From Bacilli bacterium (GTDB lineage Bacteria > Bacillota_I > Bacilli_A > RF39 > UBA660): a stretch of 64,000 nt of DNA. The notes below the pieces were generated by a model. The model did not search any database. It had not been told where the DNA came from and saw nothing but the letters and a program-made list of their open reading frames with translations. Shown one piece after another: positions 34,001 through 43,898 of the stretch. The position numbers and the translations under genes are program-made. The stretch is taken from positions 99,223 to 163,222 of the forward strand of contig JAQUYH010000002.1 in the NCBI GenBank assembly GCA_028691955.1, in the 5' to 3' direction. The stretch's first letter is position 1, and every line of letters begins with the position of its first letter.

Positions 34001-35599
34001 TTAATTCCCCTTCTTAAAAAGCTTTTTTAAAATTTTAGTCTTGTACATAATGCTGCCATAAATAACAAATCCAATAACAGCATAAAAAGCAATAACAAAA
34101 ATAGATTCAATTCTTCCTAAATCTGTAACAGGAATATAAAGCTGTAAAAATCTAATGATAATTCCCATAAATAAAGCACTAGCTAGAGAAATTAAAATTA
34201 TTCTACCCGTTTCCTTAAAATTAATACTAAATTCCTTTTTAAGCACAAACAAACTAATAATTACAGAAATACTATAGCCAATAATAGTTGCCGTAGTTGC
34301 TCCATAATAAGCAGGTAATCCAATCTTACTAAATAAAACAATCAAATAACTATTCATAGTAATTTTAAATAATAAACCACAAAATAAACTAATATAAACG
34401 GCCTTATACTTATTAACAGACTGCATTATAACATTAACATTTGTAAATAATGAGGCAAATAAAGCCGTAAATATACTATAAGAAAACACACTAACACCAA
34501 GCTCATTATAACCATAAAAAACCGTCCATGTAGGAGAAGCTAATAAGCTAAGGCCAATAATCATAGGCACAACAATTACAAATAAAATTTGCAACGTTTT
34601 ATTTGTTTTATGAGCTATTGCTTTATAATTTTTAGCCGTAAAATCACTTGTTATATTAGGTAGTAAACTAACAACTATACCTGCCGAAACAGAAGTAACA
34701 ATAATATTTAATTTAGCTCCCCAAGTAGAAATACAACTCATAATATATTCAGCGTCATCAACAACAAAGCCAGCCTTTTTTACTAAAGTCTCTATAACAG
34801 TAAACATATCAATAGTTACATATAAAGAAACAATCACACTCAAAATAACAAAAGGTATTGTATAAAAAACAATCTTTTTAAATATTTGCTTATTAGAAAT
34901 AGCTTTCTCTTCTTCTTTTAATACGTAGTTTTCATCCTTTAATTTCAACTCTTTTTTACCCTTATAATAAAGATAAATCAAGGCAAATATAGCCCCTAAT
35001 GTAGCCCCAAATACAGCTATACCAACAGCTTCTTTAACACCATATAATTTTATAAAAACATAACTACCAACAACTATTACAACAACCCTAACAAATTGTT
35101 CTACAACTTGACTAATAGAAGAATTAGTTATAAATTTTTGTCCTTGTAAAAAGCCTCTCATTGTACTTAAAATAGTTACAAAAAATATTGCAGTAGCCGA
35201 AACCCTTATCACATAAGCAATATCCTCTATACTATTTCCACCATCAATACCACCCTTAATAGCCATAGCAATAAAACTAGCAAAGAAGAACAATATAATT
35301 GTTGAAACAATAGCCATTATACTAGTAATAATAATAGCAATTTTATAAGACCTTCTTTTTGCATCCTCATAATCTAAAGTATTATATTCACTAACTATTT
35401 TAGATATAGCCAAAGGAACTCCAACTGTAGAAAGATTCAAAAACAATATATATATATTATAAGCATAACCATACAAAGCTCCACCTTGACTACCTATAAT
35501 CGAATTAAAAGGTATAACATAAACTATACCTAATACCTTGCTTAATACAATACAAATAGTAGAAATCAAAGCACCCTTCATAAACGTATCTTTTTTCAT
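34001..35599 (-). CDS. MOP-family lipid flippase (MurJ/SpoVB/YtgP-like)
   Basis: A 532-aa polytopic protein with about 14 hydrophobic segments. The start KGALISTICIVLSKVLGIVYVIPF and the GYAYNIYILFLNLSTVGVPLAISK block are typical of the YtgP/SpoVB branch. Members flip lipid II or other undecaprenyl-linked precursors across the membrane. Pairing with the FemX-like gene favours lipid II. A promoter-like TTGCTT, 16 nt, TATTAT precedes it. Confidence 0.85.
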   Translation of the reverse strand: MKKDTFMKGALISTICIVLSKVLGIVYVIPFNSIIGSQGGALYGYAYNIYILFLNLSTVGVPLAISKIVSEYNTLDYEDAKRRSYKIAIIITSIMAIVSTIILFFFASFIAMAIKGGIDGGNSIEDIAYVIRVSATAIFFVTILSTMRGFLQGQKFITNSSISQVVEQFVRVVVIVVGSYVFIKLYGVKEAVGIAVFGATLGAIFALIYLYYKGKKELKLKDENYVLKEEEKAISNKQIFKKIVFYTIPFVILSVIVSLYVTIDMFTVIETLVKKAGFVVDDAEYIMSCISTWGAKLNIIVTSVSAGIVVSLLPNITSDFTAKNYKAIAHKTNKTLQILFVIVVPMIIGLSLLASPTWTVFYGYNELGVSVFSYSIFTALFASLFTNVNVIMQSVNKYKAVYISLFCGLLFKITMNSYLIVLFSKIGLPAYYGATTATIIGYSISVIISLFVLKKEFSINFKETGRIILISLASALFMGIIIRFLQLYIPVTDLGRIESIFVIAFYAVIGFVIYGSIMYKTKILKKLFKKGN

Positions 35600-35783
35600 A
35601 TATTCAACTCATTTCTATAATATTATACACCATATAACAAGCAAAAAAATAGCAGAAATTAAATCTAACTATTTTACATTTAATTTTACCATTTATTTTA
35701 TAAGATAATTATTTAATTTATAGTCAGTCAAAATGGCTTTTATATTTATTATCAAAAAGTAACATTATTGAAAACCAACAGGC

Positions 35784-36578
35784 TTACGCCATTTCTTTTT
35801 TATTGTAAAGGCGAAATGACAAAGCAATAATAACTATATAAGAAACAAGCATAATTAAAATATTAAATATATCAATATTTCCTTTTGTAATAATATCTCT
35901 AGCCTCAACATAATAAAATGGAGTTAAAAATTTAATACAACTTATTTTATCAACTAAGGTAGAAATCAAACTAATAAAATAAAATATAAAAACAACGCCT
36001 AAACAAATCGCACTACTTTTACTCGTCTTAGTAAAAAACATAGAAATTAATATTGATAACAAGAAAAAGAATAAATGTCCCATCATAGGTAAAGTTGTTA
36101 TTAATATCCATTTATTAAAAACAAAATCATTACTCAAACTAAGACCAACAAAACTAGTAAATCCAATCATCAAATCAAAACCAATAACAAATAATAAGCC
36201 AGCAAGCATTTTAGAAAATAAAATTTTATATTTAGTAACTGGTTTTGCATACAAAAATTCAATTGTCTTATCATTTTCTTCCTTTAAAACAATAGAAGAA
36301 CCCAACATCGCAAAATAACAGCTACCAGCAATTAAAAGCATCAAATAACCTTCCGTTGCTATCCAACCAAAAACCGTCTCAAAACCAATAACATCCATAT
36401 TAAAAACTGCCAGCATTTTTTCATCCATAGTCGCAATTAACTGATCAATCATATCAGTATCTTTAGCTATAGAAGGATACATCAAAAAAACAGTTGCAAA
36501 TAAAACAATCATGATAAATGTCCAAACAGTAAATCCTTTAAAATTTCCATATAATTCTTTTTTAATCATTATCTTCAC
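35784..36578 (-). CDS. ABC-2-type exporter permease
   Basis: A 264-aa membrane protein with about six hydrophobic segments and the ABC-2 pattern KELYGNFKGFTVWTFIM at the start. It overlaps the ATPase gene by 17 nt, so the two form one exporter. The substrate is unknown. Confidence 0.85.
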   Translation of the reverse strand: MKIMIKKELYGNFKGFTVWTFIMIVLFATVFLMYPSIAKDTDMIDQLIATMDEKMLAVFNMDVIGFETVFGWIATEGYLMLLIAGSCYFAMLGSSIVLKEENDKTIEFLYAKPVTKYKILFSKMLAGLLFVIGFDLMIGFTSFVGLSLSNDFVFNKWILITTLPMMGHLFFFLLSILISMFFTKTSKSSAICLGVVFIFYFISLISTLVDKISCIKFLTPFYYVEARDIITKGNIDIFNILIMLVSYIVIIALSFRLYNKKEMA

Positions 36579-37428
36579 CTCTATAATAATGCATAAAAAT
36601 TTCTTCTAAAGAAGGTTCTTCAATCAAAACTTTATCAAAAACAAATAAATTTAAATTTTTAATCAACTCACTGGTCTCACCACGATATATAAATTTTACC
36701 ATTTTGCCATTTTTAGCTATTACATTTTTAACAAAATTCATTTTAGAATAATCACCAAAAATAGTTACAATAACAAAATCATTAAGTACTAAATTAGATA
36801 CTTCTTCTATATCTACAAGAACACCTTCTCTTAAAATACCTACCCTATCACATATTTTTTTAACTTCATTTAAATTATGAGAAGAAAACAAAATGGTTGT
36901 TCCTTTCTTCTTTTCTTCTTTAAGTAAATCTAAAAAAACTTCTTGTTTTAATGGATCCAAACCAGTTGTCGGCTCATCTAAAATAAGTAGCTTTGGTTCA
37001 TGCATCATAGCAAGGACAATACCAACCTTTTTTAAGTTACCAAAACTTAAATCTTCTATTTTTTTAGATAAATTAATATCCAACTCTTGTGATAAAAGGT
37101 ATGCACGATTTAAACACTCTTTCTCATAAAAAGAGTCTGAATAAGCAAAAATCTGTTTTACCGTCATTTCTGGATACAAACTAACTTCGCTTGGTAAATA
37201 ACCTATATTGTTTTTATAATCTTGACTATCGTTAATATCAATACCATCAATCATAATTGAGCCATTATTTATATTAATTAATTTCAAAATAGATCTGATA
37301 GTGGTACTTTTTCCAGCTCCATTAGGCCCAATAAGGCCAAATATCTCACCCGGTTTTACGCTAAAAGATAAGTTATTAACTGCTAAAGTTTTACCATAAT
37401 ATTTGGTCAATCTATCAATCACAAGCAT
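36562..37428 (-). CDS. ABC exporter ATPase
   Basis: A 288-aa ATPase of the BcrA/drug-exporter type. Walker A is GPNGAGKST, the signature is LSFGNLKK (a variant of LSGGQ), Walker B is LLILDEPTTGLD and the switch is SSHN. A C-terminal 60-residue domain follows. GGAGG precedes the ATG. It works with the permease encoded downstream. Confidence 0.9.
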   Translation of the reverse strand: MLVIDRLTKYYGKTLAVNNLSFSVKPGEIFGLIGPNGAGKSTTIRSILKLININNGSIMIDGIDINDSQDYKNNIGYLPSEVSLYPEMTVKQIFAYSDSFYEKECLNRAYLLSQELDINLSKKIEDLSFGNLKKVGIVLAMMHEPKLLILDEPTTGLDPLKQEVFLDLLKEEKKKGTTILFSSHNLNEVKKICDRVGILREGVLVDIEEVSNLVLNDFVIVTIFGDYSKMNFVKNVIAKNGKMVKFIYRGETSELIKNLNLFVFDKVLIEEPSLEEIFMHYYRGEDND

Positions 37429-37446
37429 AATAATCCTCCTATCTAA

Positions 37447-37469
37447 AGAAGAGCAATTAAGTTGCTCTT
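37447..37469 (-). terminator. Hairpin at the end of the pseudopilin-fusion gene
   Basis: The stem AAGAGCAA/TTGCTCTT overlaps the stop codon region, but only a short T-run (CTTT) follows, so it is a weak terminator or a processing site before the ABC genes. Confidence 0.4.
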
Positions 37470-39376
37470 TAATTTCCTATATAATTAATTATTGCTTTAC
37501 CATTTCCATAATTGATACCCGTACTTCCGATAATAAAAGTAACCTTACTAGAATCATAAGAGTACGATCCTGCTCCACCAGCATAGCCATTAGCCTTACA
37601 AACGTTTAAAGCACCGGCTCCACCAGCAGTTCCTCCACCGCCAGTTCCTCCAGCACCTCCACCAGTACCAGCATTTCTATAATCGCAGCCTCCACAAGCA
37701 ACACTGCCATCAGGATATTTCCAATAACCACCATCAGCGCCGCCTCCGCCGCCTCCGCCACCGTTAGCTTTAGCGTAAACATCTCCACCAATTACTAAGA
37801 ATGTCGAGCCGCCTCCGCCACCTCCAGCTCCACTTACATAAGCTACAGGAAGGCCATTATGTCCATCTGAAAATCCACCTACTCCATAGGTTGCTCCATA
37901 AGATCCCTCAGTTCCTTTTTGACCAACATAAAATATCAAAGTCTGCCCAGGAGTCAAATATATTTGGAATTCCAAGTAGCCTCCAAAGCCACCAGCTCCA
38001 CCATATCCACCAGTACAAAGCCCAATACTACCAGCACCACCAGAAGCGCCCCATAATTCTATTTGATAATAGCCAGATACTGGAGGAGTAAAGTTTTCGT
38101 ATGCTCCCGTATAAACAAAGTTAGTTTTCATTTGAGACCAATTTGCAGTCATTGTAGCGTCTTCCGTTCCCATTGTAAAAGTTCCACCACTAATATCACT
38201 ATCACTACCAGTTATAGTCCAACCTATAAAAGAATAATTATCTCTATATGGATTTGATATGGTTTTCGTTCCATCTTCTACAATCTGATATGTTACAGAA
38301 TCCGTATAATTTTCCCAAATACCACCATTCGGATCAATTGTTAAAGTATGCATAGTAGCATCCCAGTTAGCAGTTACCGTAGCATCCTCATAACCCATAG
38401 TAAAAACACCATTTTCTACTAAGCTACCAAGGCCACTAACAGTCCACCCGCTAAAAGAAGATCCAGATTTAGTAGGGGTCAACAAATTAATTGTAGAACC
38501 AACATCTGCTTGATAGTACCTATCATCAGAACTACTACCAATTATTCCACCGTTCAAATTAACCGTAAGATTATATTCTTTTACCGCCCAATTAGCAGTA
38601 TAAACCTTATCACCTGTGCTGCCTTTTAATATTTTAAGAGTCTTAGTCATTATAGGTAAGTCTGTTCCTGTCCAACCCAAAAAATCATAACCATTTTTTG
38701 CAGGAGCATATATTGTTATATCCGGAGTATCAACATAAAATGATGATTTATTAGAAACAATGAAAAACCCACCATCTAAATCAAAATCTATATTATATTG
38801 TTCCTTCTCCCAATTGGCAGTAAATAAGTAATCACCCGTACTGCCGGATTTTATTACTGGGTTAAAAGTATTAGTATCATACCCTGTCCCCGTCCATCCA
38901 GTAAATATATATCCTTTTTTTGACGGGCTTTCAATAATAAAATCATCCATATCAGCCGTATAAGACTTAGGATTATTACTTACACCTATCCCACCATTTA
39001 AATCATAACTTATCGTATAAGTAGTAATTCCACAAGTACTGTCATATTCATAAGTATATTCCCCATTATAATAAATATTAACACACCCAGAAATAATCGA
39101 ATTATCTATTGGATTTATAATGTCTTGGCTAGAAAGTACGCCAGACGAAACTAAATCATTAATATTTACCATATATGTTTGTGAACTATCAACATCAATA
39201 TTATTATTTAAAACCCATAAATTAGCTGATGCTTCTATACGATCTATTTGTTCAGTATAGGCCTTTTGTTTTGCACTTTCACTAATATCAAGAACCTCAT
39301 TAAGAGTCAAAATAAACAATATACCAAGTATTGAAATAACCGCAATAACTTCAATTAAAGTAAAACCTTTTCTCAT
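37469..39376 (-). CDS. Prepilin-leader surface protein with InlB-type repeats and Gly-rich domain
   Basis: A 635-aa protein. MRKGFTLIEVIAVISILGIL is a classical type IV prepilin leader (cleavage after G4, Glu at +5) with its helix. Residues 30-120 look like a pseudopilin head. Residues about 125-415 contain four to five Listeria/Bacteroides (InlB_B-type) repeats such as YDLNGG...GW...NW. Residues 430-635 are a Gly-rich domain (SGAGGGGGGSTF, GGGGGGGGADGGYW). The three parts are seldom joined. The protein probably depends on a type II/IV-pilus-type peptidase, and this leader differs from the Flp-like pilins of the first region. Confidence 0.8.
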   Translation of the reverse strand: MRKGFTLIEVIAVISILGILFILTLNEVLDISESAKQKAYTEQIDRIEASANLWVLNNNIDVDSSQTYMVNINDLVSSGVLSSQDIINPIDNSIISGCVNIYYNGEYTYEYDSTCGITTYTISYDLNGGIGVSNNPKSYTADMDDFIIESPSKKGYIFTGWTGTGYDTNTFNPVIKSGSTGDYLFTANWEKEQYNIDFDLDGGFFIVSNKSSFYVDTPDITIYAPAKNGYDFLGWTGTDLPIMTKTLKILKGSTGDKVYTANWAVKEYNLTVNLNGGIIGSSSDDRYYQADVGSTINLLTPTKSGSSFSGWTVSGLGSLVENGVFTMGYEDATVTANWDATMHTLTIDPNGGIWENYTDSVTYQIVEDGTKTISNPYRDNYSFIGWTITGSDSDISGGTFTMGTEDATMTANWSQMKTNFVYTGAYENFTPPVSGYYQIELWGASGGAGSIGLCTGGYGGAGGFGGYLEFQIYLTPGQTLIFYVGQKGTEGSYGATYGVGGFSDGHNGLPVAYVSGAGGGGGGSTFLVIGGDVYAKANGGGGGGGGADGGYWKYPDGSVACGGCDYRNAGTGGGAGGTGGGGTAGGAGALNVCKANGYAGGAGSYSYDSSKVTFIIGSTGINYGNGKAIINYIGN

Positions 39377-39407
39377 TTACATCTATCCTTTAAATATATA
39401 TTAACAT

Positions 39408-39440
39408 AAAAAAAGAAGTATTTCAATTATAAAATACTTC
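39408..39440 (-). terminator. Terminator of the ecf-truA operon
   Basis: The minus-strand stem GAAGTATTT/AAATACTTC is followed by seven T. It overlaps the end of truA. Confidence 0.85.
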
Positions 39441-40151
39441 ATTTAAATAAAGTCCTTCTGGTGGAGCTGTTATACCAGCCTTCGTTCGATCTTTATAGCT
39501 TAAAACAAGAGAAACATCACAATCCTTTGCACCTTCTCCAACTTGTATTAAATATCCAACCATGTTTCTTACCATATATCTCAAAAAACCATTACCAATA
39601 AAATCTATCGTAATAATTGATCCTTCACAAATTATGTCAGCCTTATATATTTCCCTAATCGTGTCCTTTTCTTCATAATCACTTTTTGAGAATGATTTAT
39701 AATCATTTTCACCAATAAAATCTTTTATAGCTAGTCTCATTTTTTCAATATCAAGTTTCTTATTTAATTGATAAACATAATTGCGTTCAAAAGGATTATA
39801 TTCACCAACGTTTATTTTATATAAATATTCTTTTTTTAAAACACTATAACGTGCGTGAAAAGAAATATCTACTTTACTAATACTTTTAATATATATATCC
39901 TCTGGTAACATTTTATTCAAAGAATCTTTAATTTTTAAGCAATCAAAAGCTTTATTAACATCAAAATGTGCTTTTTGATTATTTGCATGGACTTTAGCAT
40001 CTGTTCTCCCAGAAGCAGAAATAAGTACTTTTTGATTAAATAATTTTGATAAAACCGTTTCTATTTCAAATTGAACAGTCCTTTTGCTTTTTTGCTTTTG
40101 ATAGCCAAAGAAAGCACTTCCATCATAACTAAAAGTCAACAAATATCTCAT
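39423..40151 (-). CDS. truA: tRNA pseudouridine synthase A
   Basis: A 242-aa enzyme that makes pseudouridine at positions 38-40 of tRNA. The catalytic Asp is in SGRTDAKVHA (about residues 47-56), and further family blocks are FSYDGSAFFGYQ and FLRYMVRNMVGYLI. It overlaps ecfT by 4 nt; the order ecfA-ecfA-ecfT-truA is conserved in Firmicutes. Confidence 0.95.
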   Translation of the reverse strand: MRYLLTFSYDGSAFFGYQKQKSKRTVQFEIETVLSKLFNQKVLISASGRTDAKVHANNQKAHFDVNKAFDCLKIKDSLNKMLPEDIYIKSISKVDISFHARYSVLKKEYLYKINVGEYNPFERNYVYQLNKKLDIEKMRLAIKDFIGENDYKSFSKSDYEEKDTIREIYKADIICEGSIITIDFIGNGFLRYMVRNMVGYLIQVGEGAKDCDVSLVLSYKDRTKAGITAPPEGLYLNEVFYN

Positions 40152-40870
40152 AATAAAACCTCCAATAAAATAATTACAAATAATAATATATGAATAAAGA
40201 ACAATAATATGTCCAAATAATTATATTCCTCTTTACTTCCCAAATCATTGTCTAAATCAAAATTTTTTAAAGCCATAGTATCAGAAATACTGTCTGCATT
40301 TTTTAAAGTCATTAAAAATAGAGGAAAAATAAGTAATTTCAAAGAATATATTCCATTATCAAATCCGCGTGATTTCAAAACATAAAGAATACGTCTTCCT
40401 TGTTTCAAAAGCATTGGTATAAAGCTTAAAGAAAGCGAAATAATTAATGCCATAATCGAAGCATTAATACCGACTATTTTTAAAGGTAGAAATATTTTTT
40501 TTAAGGCCTTCATTATACTATTAGTTGTTGAAGTAAAAATTACCAAATTAGAATAAAGTAAAATAGCATAAATTTGAACAACCGTCAATATTATTCTGTC
40601 CCATTGAACACCGGATAAGTAATTAATAGCTACAACAAAAAATACGAAAACATTCAAACTAAAAATCAATTTCAAAAATTTTAAAAAAGGAATATTTGAA
40701 GTCAATAGCAATAAAAATTCAAAACAAAGAGACATAGTAAGTAAATAAGGATTTTTAACAATTATAATAATTAAAACAAACAGTATTAAATCAATTAATT
40801 TAAAAAAAGTATTAAGTGAATGAATGTCAGATTTTATATTAACATAACTACCCAACACTACGATACACAT
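40148..40870 (-). CDS. ecfT: ECF transporter transmembrane coupling subunit
   Basis: A 240-aa polytopic protein. The two coupling-helix motifs, usually xRG, appear as KSRGFD (about 167) and MALKNFD (about 204), the second being degenerate. It would join the two ATPases to vitamin- or metal-binding S components encoded elsewhere. It overlaps the second ATPase gene by 23 nt. Confidence 0.85.
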   Translation of the reverse strand: MCIVVLGSYVNIKSDIHSLNTFFKLIDLILFVLIIIIVKNPYLLTMSLCFEFLLLLTSNIPFLKFLKLIFSLNVFVFFVVAINYLSGVQWDRIILTVVQIYAILLYSNLVIFTSTTNSIMKALKKIFLPLKIVGINASIMALIISLSLSFIPMLLKQGRRILYVLKSRGFDNGIYSLKLLIFPLFLMTLKNADSISDTMALKNFDLDNDLGSKEEYNYLDILLFFIHILLFVIILLEVLL

Positions 40871-41609
40871 CTTTCATTAAATCACTTGTATCATCTCTAT
40901 AGCCCAATCTTATATTTTTATTTTTTAAAACATAATCACTAAATTCCATTATCTCAGGAATCGGGATTTTATTTGCCCTTAAAAGATCACATTGCTTGAA
41001 AACATCATACTTACTACCCAAGGCAAGAACTTTATCTGTTATTACATAAACAGAATCAGCCACTTTATGAACAAATTCCACATCATTTGAGAAAATAATG
41101 ATATTCATACCATTTCTTTTTAATTCTCTAATCAATTTAATTAGATTTTTTTCACCACTGGCGTCAATTCCCATAGAAGGATTATTTAATACAATTATTT
41201 TTTTCAATGAAGTCAATGCTAACCCTATTGATAGCTTTCTTTTCTCTCCACTACTTAAATCAAAGGGGTCCATATCCAAAATATTAGAGTCAAACCCTAT
41301 CAATTTCAATATAGAATCAATTTCTAATCTAGTAATTGATTTATTTACTCTAAACTCTTTCAACACAGTTTTGTTGAATAATAGTTCCTCTGGGCTTTCA
41401 GGAACATACGATACACTTTTAGCAAAATCTTTTATATTCTTACAAATTTTACCACCTATTTTTACCACTCCTTCATAGTTAATTGAGCAAGTTAATACAC
41501 TTAGCATCAAAGATGCACCAGAGCCAATAACACAATTAATTCCAGGCTTAAAACATAAATCAATGTCTTCTAAATTTTCACAAGAAATCTTTTCATACTC
41601 TATTTCCAT
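40848..41609 (-). CDS. ECF ATPase paralogue with lost catalytic residues
   Basis: A 253-aa ABC ATPase fold in the EcfA2 position. Walker A reads IGSGASLML, with Ala in place of the essential Lys (about residue 32). The Q-loop Gln is replaced (YVPESPEE), Walker B is IIVLNNPSMGID with Asn in place of both Asp and the catalytic Glu, and the switch His is Asn (FSNDVEF). Only the signature LSSGEKRKL is kept. It can hardly hydrolyse ATP but can complete the partner's site. The reading frame is intact and co-transcribed. Confidence 0.8.
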   Translation of the reverse strand: MEIEYEKISCENLEDIDLCFKPGINCVIGSGASLMLSVLTCSINYEGVVKIGGKICKNIKDFAKSVSYVPESPEELLFNKTVLKEFRVNKSITRLEIDSILKLIGFDSNILDMDPFDLSSGEKRKLSIGLALTSLKKIIVLNNPSMGIDASGEKNLIKLIRELKRNGMNIIIFSNDVEFVHKVADSVYVITDKVLALGSKYDVFKQCDLLRANKIPIPEIMEFSDYVLKNKNIRLGYRDDTSDLMKDVYRSVG

Positions 41610-42382
41610 AAATCAGCCACCAAATCTTTATAGTCTATGTATACCTTATCGATTAAGTTATAATATTTCAGTTTATAAGATAGATCAACAATAAACGGTA
41701 CCTTTATGCCAAATGAAGAAATAATCTTTTCATTATCTAATACTTTCCGCATCTCATCATTAATAGCAATTTTGCCATTCGCTAAAACACTAATATAATC
41801 TCCAAATAATAAATCGTTAGGTTCATGGGTAACATTAATAACAGTCATTTTTAAAGATTTAATTAAAGAAAAGATCCTTTTTCTTTCATCATCTAAATAA
41901 GTAAAAGCTTCATCAAAAATAACAATTTCTGGCTCTATAATAAGAGCTGCAACAATAGCAACAAGCTGCTTTTGCTTTAAACTTAAATTGTTAACCAACT
42001 CATCAGCTAAAGATTCAATATCAAACATTTTCAAAAATTTATCAATTCTATCGTCAATGTCAAAAAAGCCATTGTTTTTTATAGGAAAGGCCAACTCTTC
42101 TCTTACTGTTTCGCAGACTAAATTGGTATTGGGATTTTCGAAAACAACAGACATTTTCTTTCTTATCTCAAATAAATTTTTATTAATAACTTCCAACCCG
42201 TTAACATAAATGAAGGTTGTTTCAATAATTCCACATAATATTTTTACCAAAGTCGTTTTCCCACAGCCATTCTCGCCAACTAAAGTATACCATTTCCCTT
42301 TTTTAATATTTAAATCCAAATGACTAAATATTTTTTTTTCTTTGTAGCAAAAATTTAAATCTTTTATAACTATAATATCCAT
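41600..42382 (-). CDS. ecfA: ECF transporter ATPase, catalytic subunit
   Basis: A 260-aa ABC ATPase with Walker A VGENGCGKTT, Walker B IVIFDEAFTYLD and switch His in VTHEPND, all intact. The signature is LSLKQKQ instead of LSGGQ, so its own signature is degenerate. It is complementary to the neighbour, which has an intact signature and dead Walker sites. Together with ecfT it forms an energy-coupling module for micronutrient uptake. Confidence 0.88.
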   Translation of the reverse strand: MDIIVIKDLNFCYKEKKIFSHLDLNIKKGKWYTLVGENGCGKTTLVKILCGIIETTFIYVNGLEVINKNLFEIRKKMSVVFENPNTNLVCETVREELAFPIKNNGFFDIDDRIDKFLKMFDIESLADELVNNLSLKQKQLVAIVAALIIEPEIVIFDEAFTYLDDERKRIFSLIKSLKMTVINVTHEPNDLLFGDYISVLANGKIAINDEMRKVLDNEKIISSFGIKVPFIVDLSYKLKYYNLIDKVYIDYKDLVADLWK

Positions 42383-42485
42383 ACTTCACCTACTAGTAAT
42401 GCCTATTATATTATAATTAATAAACTTTTTAAAGTATTATATACATTTTTCTTTATTTTTTAGTTATTTCAAAACATCAACTATA

Positions 42486-42514
42486 TTGTGGAAAGATAAT
42501 TTTTGTGCTATATT
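42486..42514 (+). promoter_or_regulatory. Promoter of the 436-aa surface-protein gene
   Basis: TTGTGG, 17 nt and TATATT on the plus strand, followed by AAAGGAGG and the ATG at 42532. Confidence 0.65.
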
Positions 42515-42531
42515 ATTAAAGGAGGTACTCT

Positions 42532-43842
42532 ATGATTTCATTAACTAATTTATTAAAAAAAGATACTACAGAATACGAAAGCAAGTATAGAAAAGCCGGC
42601 GACAATACATTAGTAATAATTCTTATTTTTTTAGCTGTAAGTTCAATTATAGGTATTGCCATATATAATAATTCAATTAAGAGCAAATGTAATAATTTTG
42701 AGAAAGAAACAATTGACCTAGCATTTAAATTTGCTATGAATAATAACATTTTACCAAGTTATGAAGGAACAAAAGTTAAAATTAATTTAAGTTCTGTTCC
42801 TGGATGGGATAATAATTTTAGAAACAGTAGCTGTGATGGTACTCTAACCATTATAAAAAACAATGAAGGATACGCAAAGGTATTAGATTTAACTGGCTGC
42901 AACAAGTGCACATCAAGTAACAAAAGCCTAACATCAGAAACAACAACATTTGATGCCGACAAAGTTTTGCTAAAAATCTCAGTAACTTATAATTATCAAA
43001 CTAGAGAAATAAGTTATTCTTCATGGACAAACTGGTATGAAAGCAGTCTAATTAGTCCAACTGCATCAGCAAATAATATAAATTTACCATACGACGAAGA
43101 AAACTTACCAAAAATCCCAGAAAATGCTGAAGTTATTTCATACGAAGTAGAAAAGAAGACCTTTTATTCATACCGAGATCAAAGTTGGAAATTCTATAAA
43201 ACTGCCAACAACAATTATTCTGAATTTTCTTCAACAAAACCAGCTGATTATGCTTACAAAGATGCCAAAACAGAAATTGAAACAGATTATAGTTCTTGGT
43301 CAACAAATTATCCAGAAGAAGCAGAATATAGAACTATAACTAAAGCAACTGGCTATAGATATTACTATACCGATGAAGACGGAGATAAAATATATTATAA
43401 TGACGGAGCATACACTGTAAAAATAGAAGATAAAACACTAGCGGATTTATATGACAAAAAAGATGATGACTCTGTAAGTATGTACAGATACAAAGATTCA
43501 ATGTGGAGATGGTATAACGGTACTGAAAGAGGGTACTCATCATACATGAATTTAGCATCAACAACTTATCCATATAAAGATACAGGAATTACAAAATACA
43601 CTAATTGGAGTGATTATAAAGAGACCTCTTCCATAACATATGATAATTCAAGCTATCGCGAAGAAAAAACAGATATACATAGTAGATATAGAACCAAATA
43701 TGCAATAAACTCAATGGAACTATTAAACGAATATTTAAATATTGAGGATTTTGAAACAGCCACAGGTAGAGCTGTATCTGACATGCAAAATGACGAAAAT
43801 ATAAAAGTAACAATCAAATATACATATCAGTATGAAAAATAA
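42532..43842 (+). CDS. Membrane-anchored aromatic-repeat protein, unknown
   Basis: A 436-aa protein with one hydrophobic segment (about 27-48) after a cytoplasmic N-terminus. Its extracellular part has two cysteine pairs near 70-125 and two copies of a Tyr/Trp-rich unit: SYRDQSWKFY...DYSSWSTNYP (about 210-260) and YRYKDSMWRWY...YTNWSDY (about 316-365). The repeats could bind carbohydrate or cell wall, which is speculation. A very good ribosome site AAAGGAGG precedes the ATG. It is one of few plus-strand genes. Confidence 0.65.
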   Translation: MISLTNLLKKDTTEYESKYRKAGDNTLVIILIFLAVSSIIGIAIYNNSIKSKCNNFEKETIDLAFKFAMNNNILPSYEGTKVKINLSSVPGWDNNFRNSSCDGTLTIIKNNEGYAKVLDLTGCNKCTSSNKSLTSETTTFDADKVLLKISVTYNYQTREISYSSWTNWYESSLISPTASANNINLPYDEENLPKIPENAEVISYEVEKKTFYSYRDQSWKFYKTANNNYSEFSSTKPADYAYKDAKTEIETDYSSWSTNYPEEAEYRTITKATGYRYYYTDEDGDKIYYNDGAYTVKIEDKTLADLYDKKDDDSVSMYRYKDSMWRWYNGTERGYSSYMNLASTTYPYKDTGITKYTNWSDYKETSSITYDNSSYREEKTDIHSRYRTKYAINSMELLNEYLNIEDFETATGRAVSDMQNDENIKVTIKYTYQYEK

Positions 43843-43898
43843 TTGACTATTTAAATAAATTAAGTTATCATTAAAATATAAGATAAGGGTGAAATTAA

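Noticed and set aside
37606..38257. Open frames on both strands inside the Gly-rich region of the pseudopilin fusion.
   Set aside because: They result from the repetitive Gly codons and have His- or Leu-rich translations without start signals.
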